From: an uncultured Synechococcus sp.
Lineage (GTDB): Bacteria > Cyanobacteriota > Cyanobacteriia > PCC-6307 > Cyanobiaceae
Assembly: GCA_913049535.1 (NCBI GenBank)
Contig: CAJWYF010000004.1
Coordinates: 1-64,000 of the forward strand
Direction: 5' to 3'
Length of the DNA stretch: 64,000 nucleotides
Under the pieces are notes generated by a model. The model did not search any database. It saw only the letters and a list, made by a program, of their open reading frames with translations, and was not told where the DNA came from. This document shows positions 62,782 through 64,000 of the stretch, piece after piece; position 1 is the first letter of the stretch; every line of letters starts with the position of its first letter. The translations under genes and the position numbers were made by a program.

Positions 62782-63557
62782 TCCCGCTGCTGAACACGCT
62801 GCTGTTCGCCGTTGTCTACGTCGGTGGTTCCGCTGAGCTGCGCGATCGCATGCTGCAGCACTCTGATCTTCAACAGCCAGGCCTGCGCATGGTGCAGCTG
62901 GCACGGCAGTCCCTGGGACGGCCCTATCGCGCGTTTTCACTGGATCAGGCACCAGAACAGCTGCGCATTGATCTGACCGGTTTTGACTGCTTCCTATTTG
63001 TCGAGCAGTTGCTGGCCTTGGCCGTGGAGGACACCCGCGTTGGCTTTGAGCAGCGGGTGCGCCAGTTGCGCTACCAGGGCGGCTCCGTTGATTACTGCAC
63101 CAGGCAGCACTACTTCAGTCGCTGGAGCCAGCAGGCCCAAGCCAGTGGCTTGCTGCAAGACATCACGCCGGCCCTTCCCGGCGCCATCAGGCGCCAGCGG
63201 CGGCTGAACTTCATGAGTACGAATCAACAGAGCTATGCACCACTGCGGCAAGCACGCCACAGAGAGTGCATCGAGGATCTGGAGAGCACTCTGGTGGTGC
63301 AGCAGAGCTACATCCCCTTGCCGCGTGTTGCCGAGGTGGAGCCTTTACTGCGTGACGGTGACATCTTTGCTCTGGTGACCAGGGTGAGCGGTCTTGATGT
63401 CACCCATGTGGGCTTTGTGGAGCGATCAGGGCCCCACGTTCATGCCATCCATGCGGCTCCAGGCAGGGGGGTCATGCGCAGTCACCAGCTCAGTCGCTAT
63501 GCATCAGGTGTCGATGATGTCATCGGCCTCAGCTTTCACCGCCCGCTTCAGCCATGA
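62778..63557 (+). CDS. DUF1460 amidase-like protein
   Basis: A 259-residue protein of DUF1460, related to NlpC/P60 cysteine amidases. The N-terminal hydrophobic segment (LNTLLFAVVYVGG) may be a signal or anchor. The likely nucleophile is in GFDCFLFVEQLLAL, and the histidine in VTHVGFVERSG. The family is linked to N-acetylmuramoyl-L-alanine amidase activity. It overlaps its neighbours by ATGA on both sides. Confidence 0.83.
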   Translation: MIPLLNTLLFAVVYVGGSAELRDRMLQHSDLQQPGLRMVQLARQSLGRPYRAFSLDQAPEQLRIDLTGFDCFLFVEQLLALAVEDTRVGFEQRVRQLRYQGGSVDYCTRQHYFSRWSQQAQASGLLQDITPALPGAIRRQRRLNFMSTNQQSYAPLRQARHRECIEDLESTLVVQQSYIPLPRVAEVEPLLRDGDIFALVTRVSGLDVTHVGFVERSGPHVHAIHAAPGRGVMRSHQLSRYASGVDDVIGLSFHRPLQP

Positions 63558-64000
63558 ACCTCCAGGAACGCCGTGATCTGACGTTTCTGCTGCTCTCCGG
63601 CTTGTTCCTCGGCACGATGGCCATGCTCAACATCCTTGGGCTGACGCGGTTTGTCACGCTTGGATCCATCGGTGGCTGGCCTCTGGTGGTGGCGGTCGGT
63701 GCGCTGCCGTACCCGTTGACCTTCCTCTGCACGGATCTGATCAGTGAGATCTGGGGCGAGCAGAAAGCAACCCAACTGGTGTGGGTGGGTCTGCTGCTGA
63801 ATGGCTGGATCGTCTTCATCCTCTGGCTCGGCGGCGTGCTGCCGGGGACGGACAGCACCACGTACTTCGAGATCCAACGTCTTGCCTTTGGCTCAGTGGG
63901 AGCGTCGATGGCCGCATATCTGACCGCTCAGTACACCGATGTGCGGCTGTTTCACTTCTGGAAGAAGCTGACTCACGGCAGGGCCCTGTGGCTGCGCAAC
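63554..64000 (+). CDS. Queuosine precursor transporter (YhhQ/QPTR), partial
   Basis: The window ends inside this gene. The 149 visible codons begin MNLQERRDLTFLLLSGLFLG at ATG 63554, overlapping the DUF1460 stop by ATGA. They show several membrane helices, with the PYPLTFLCTDLISEIWGE motif typical of the queuosine-precursor transporter (YhhQ) family, imported for tRNA modification. Later residues continue to the end (GRALWLRN). Confidence 0.88.
   Translation, partial: MNLQERRDLTFLLLSGLFLGTMAMLNILGLTRFVTLGSIGGWPLVVAVGALPYPLTFLCTDLISEIWGEQKATQLVWVGLLLNGWIVFILWLGGVLPGTDSTTYFEIQRLAFGSVGASMAAYLTAQYTDVRLFHFWKKLTHGRALWLRN

Noticed and set aside
1-64000. Search for CRISPR arrays, insertion sequences, integrases and rRNA
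   Set aside because: No direct-repeat/spacer array, transposase, integrase or ribosomal RNA was seen.

Overview
The window is a gene-dense, GC-rich chromosomal segment of a cyanobacterium, most likely a picocyanobacterium of the Synechococcus/Cyanobium group. The evidence is apcD (allophycocyanin alpha-B), a PxcA/CemA proton-extrusion protein, Psb32-type and CCB-type photosynthetic assembly factors, HemJ, an hfq gene facing dapF as in other cyanobacteria, and many small proteins I associate with marine Synechococcus. I see no rRNA, insertion sequence, prophage or CRISPR array. The base assignment rests on protein recognition, because no database search was possible.

Layout. 0-3.3 kb: purS-purQ-LD-carboxypeptidase (translationally coupled), a 2-Cys peroxiredoxin and tRNA-Met(CAT). 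3.4-9.7 kb: M23 peptidase, then a leftward run trmL-cobU-pxcA-psb32-terB, with a CCB-type protein facing lptC. 9.7-20 kb: metG, a FAD oxidoreductase, rpmG-rpsR-RNase II, pheT, rlmD and apcD. 20-20.9 kb: about 780 bases without a convincing gene, between two convergent genes and rich in inverted repeats. 20.9-29 kb: a ribbon-helix-helix/J-domain fusion, a DUF3370 protein, Ap4A phosphorylase, SpoIID-like, PhzF and gpsA, then small genes. 29-37.4 kb: ilvE-metH facing cobN. 37-42 kb: PHP phosphoesterase, hemJ and an iron-sulfur (6-4)-type photolyase, facing glutathione reductase. 42-50.6 kb: uvrC, coaD, a DivIVA-like coiled coil, dacB, DUF4330, DUF1995, a cysteine desulfurase and dapF. 50.7-58 kb: hfq, leuS, a decapeptide-repeat protein, an ArsM-like methyltransferase, DUF427, a class I photolyase and a rhomboid protease. 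58-64 kb: a 2OG-Fe(II) oxygenase, small genes, a DCC thiol protein, a CDF transporter, and a tightly coupled kinase/DOMON/DUF1460/transporter run cut by the window end.

How the genes relate. Cobalamin synthesis (cobN, cobU) and its use (metH) both occur, so the cell probably makes its own corrinoid. Envelope functions recur: LD-carboxypeptidase, M23, SpoIID, PBP4, LptC, DUF1460 and dapF. Light and oxidative stress are served by two unrelated photolyases, UvrC, peroxiredoxin, glutathione reductase, Psb32 and PxcA. Genes are packed so tightly that several convergent pairs overlap at their 3' ends.

The best candidates for something undescribed are the structured gene-free interval at 20.1-20.9 kb, the RHH/J-domain fusion, the cysteine-rich tail on DapF, the decapeptide-repeat protein, and the four-gene coupled run at 61.1-64 kb.
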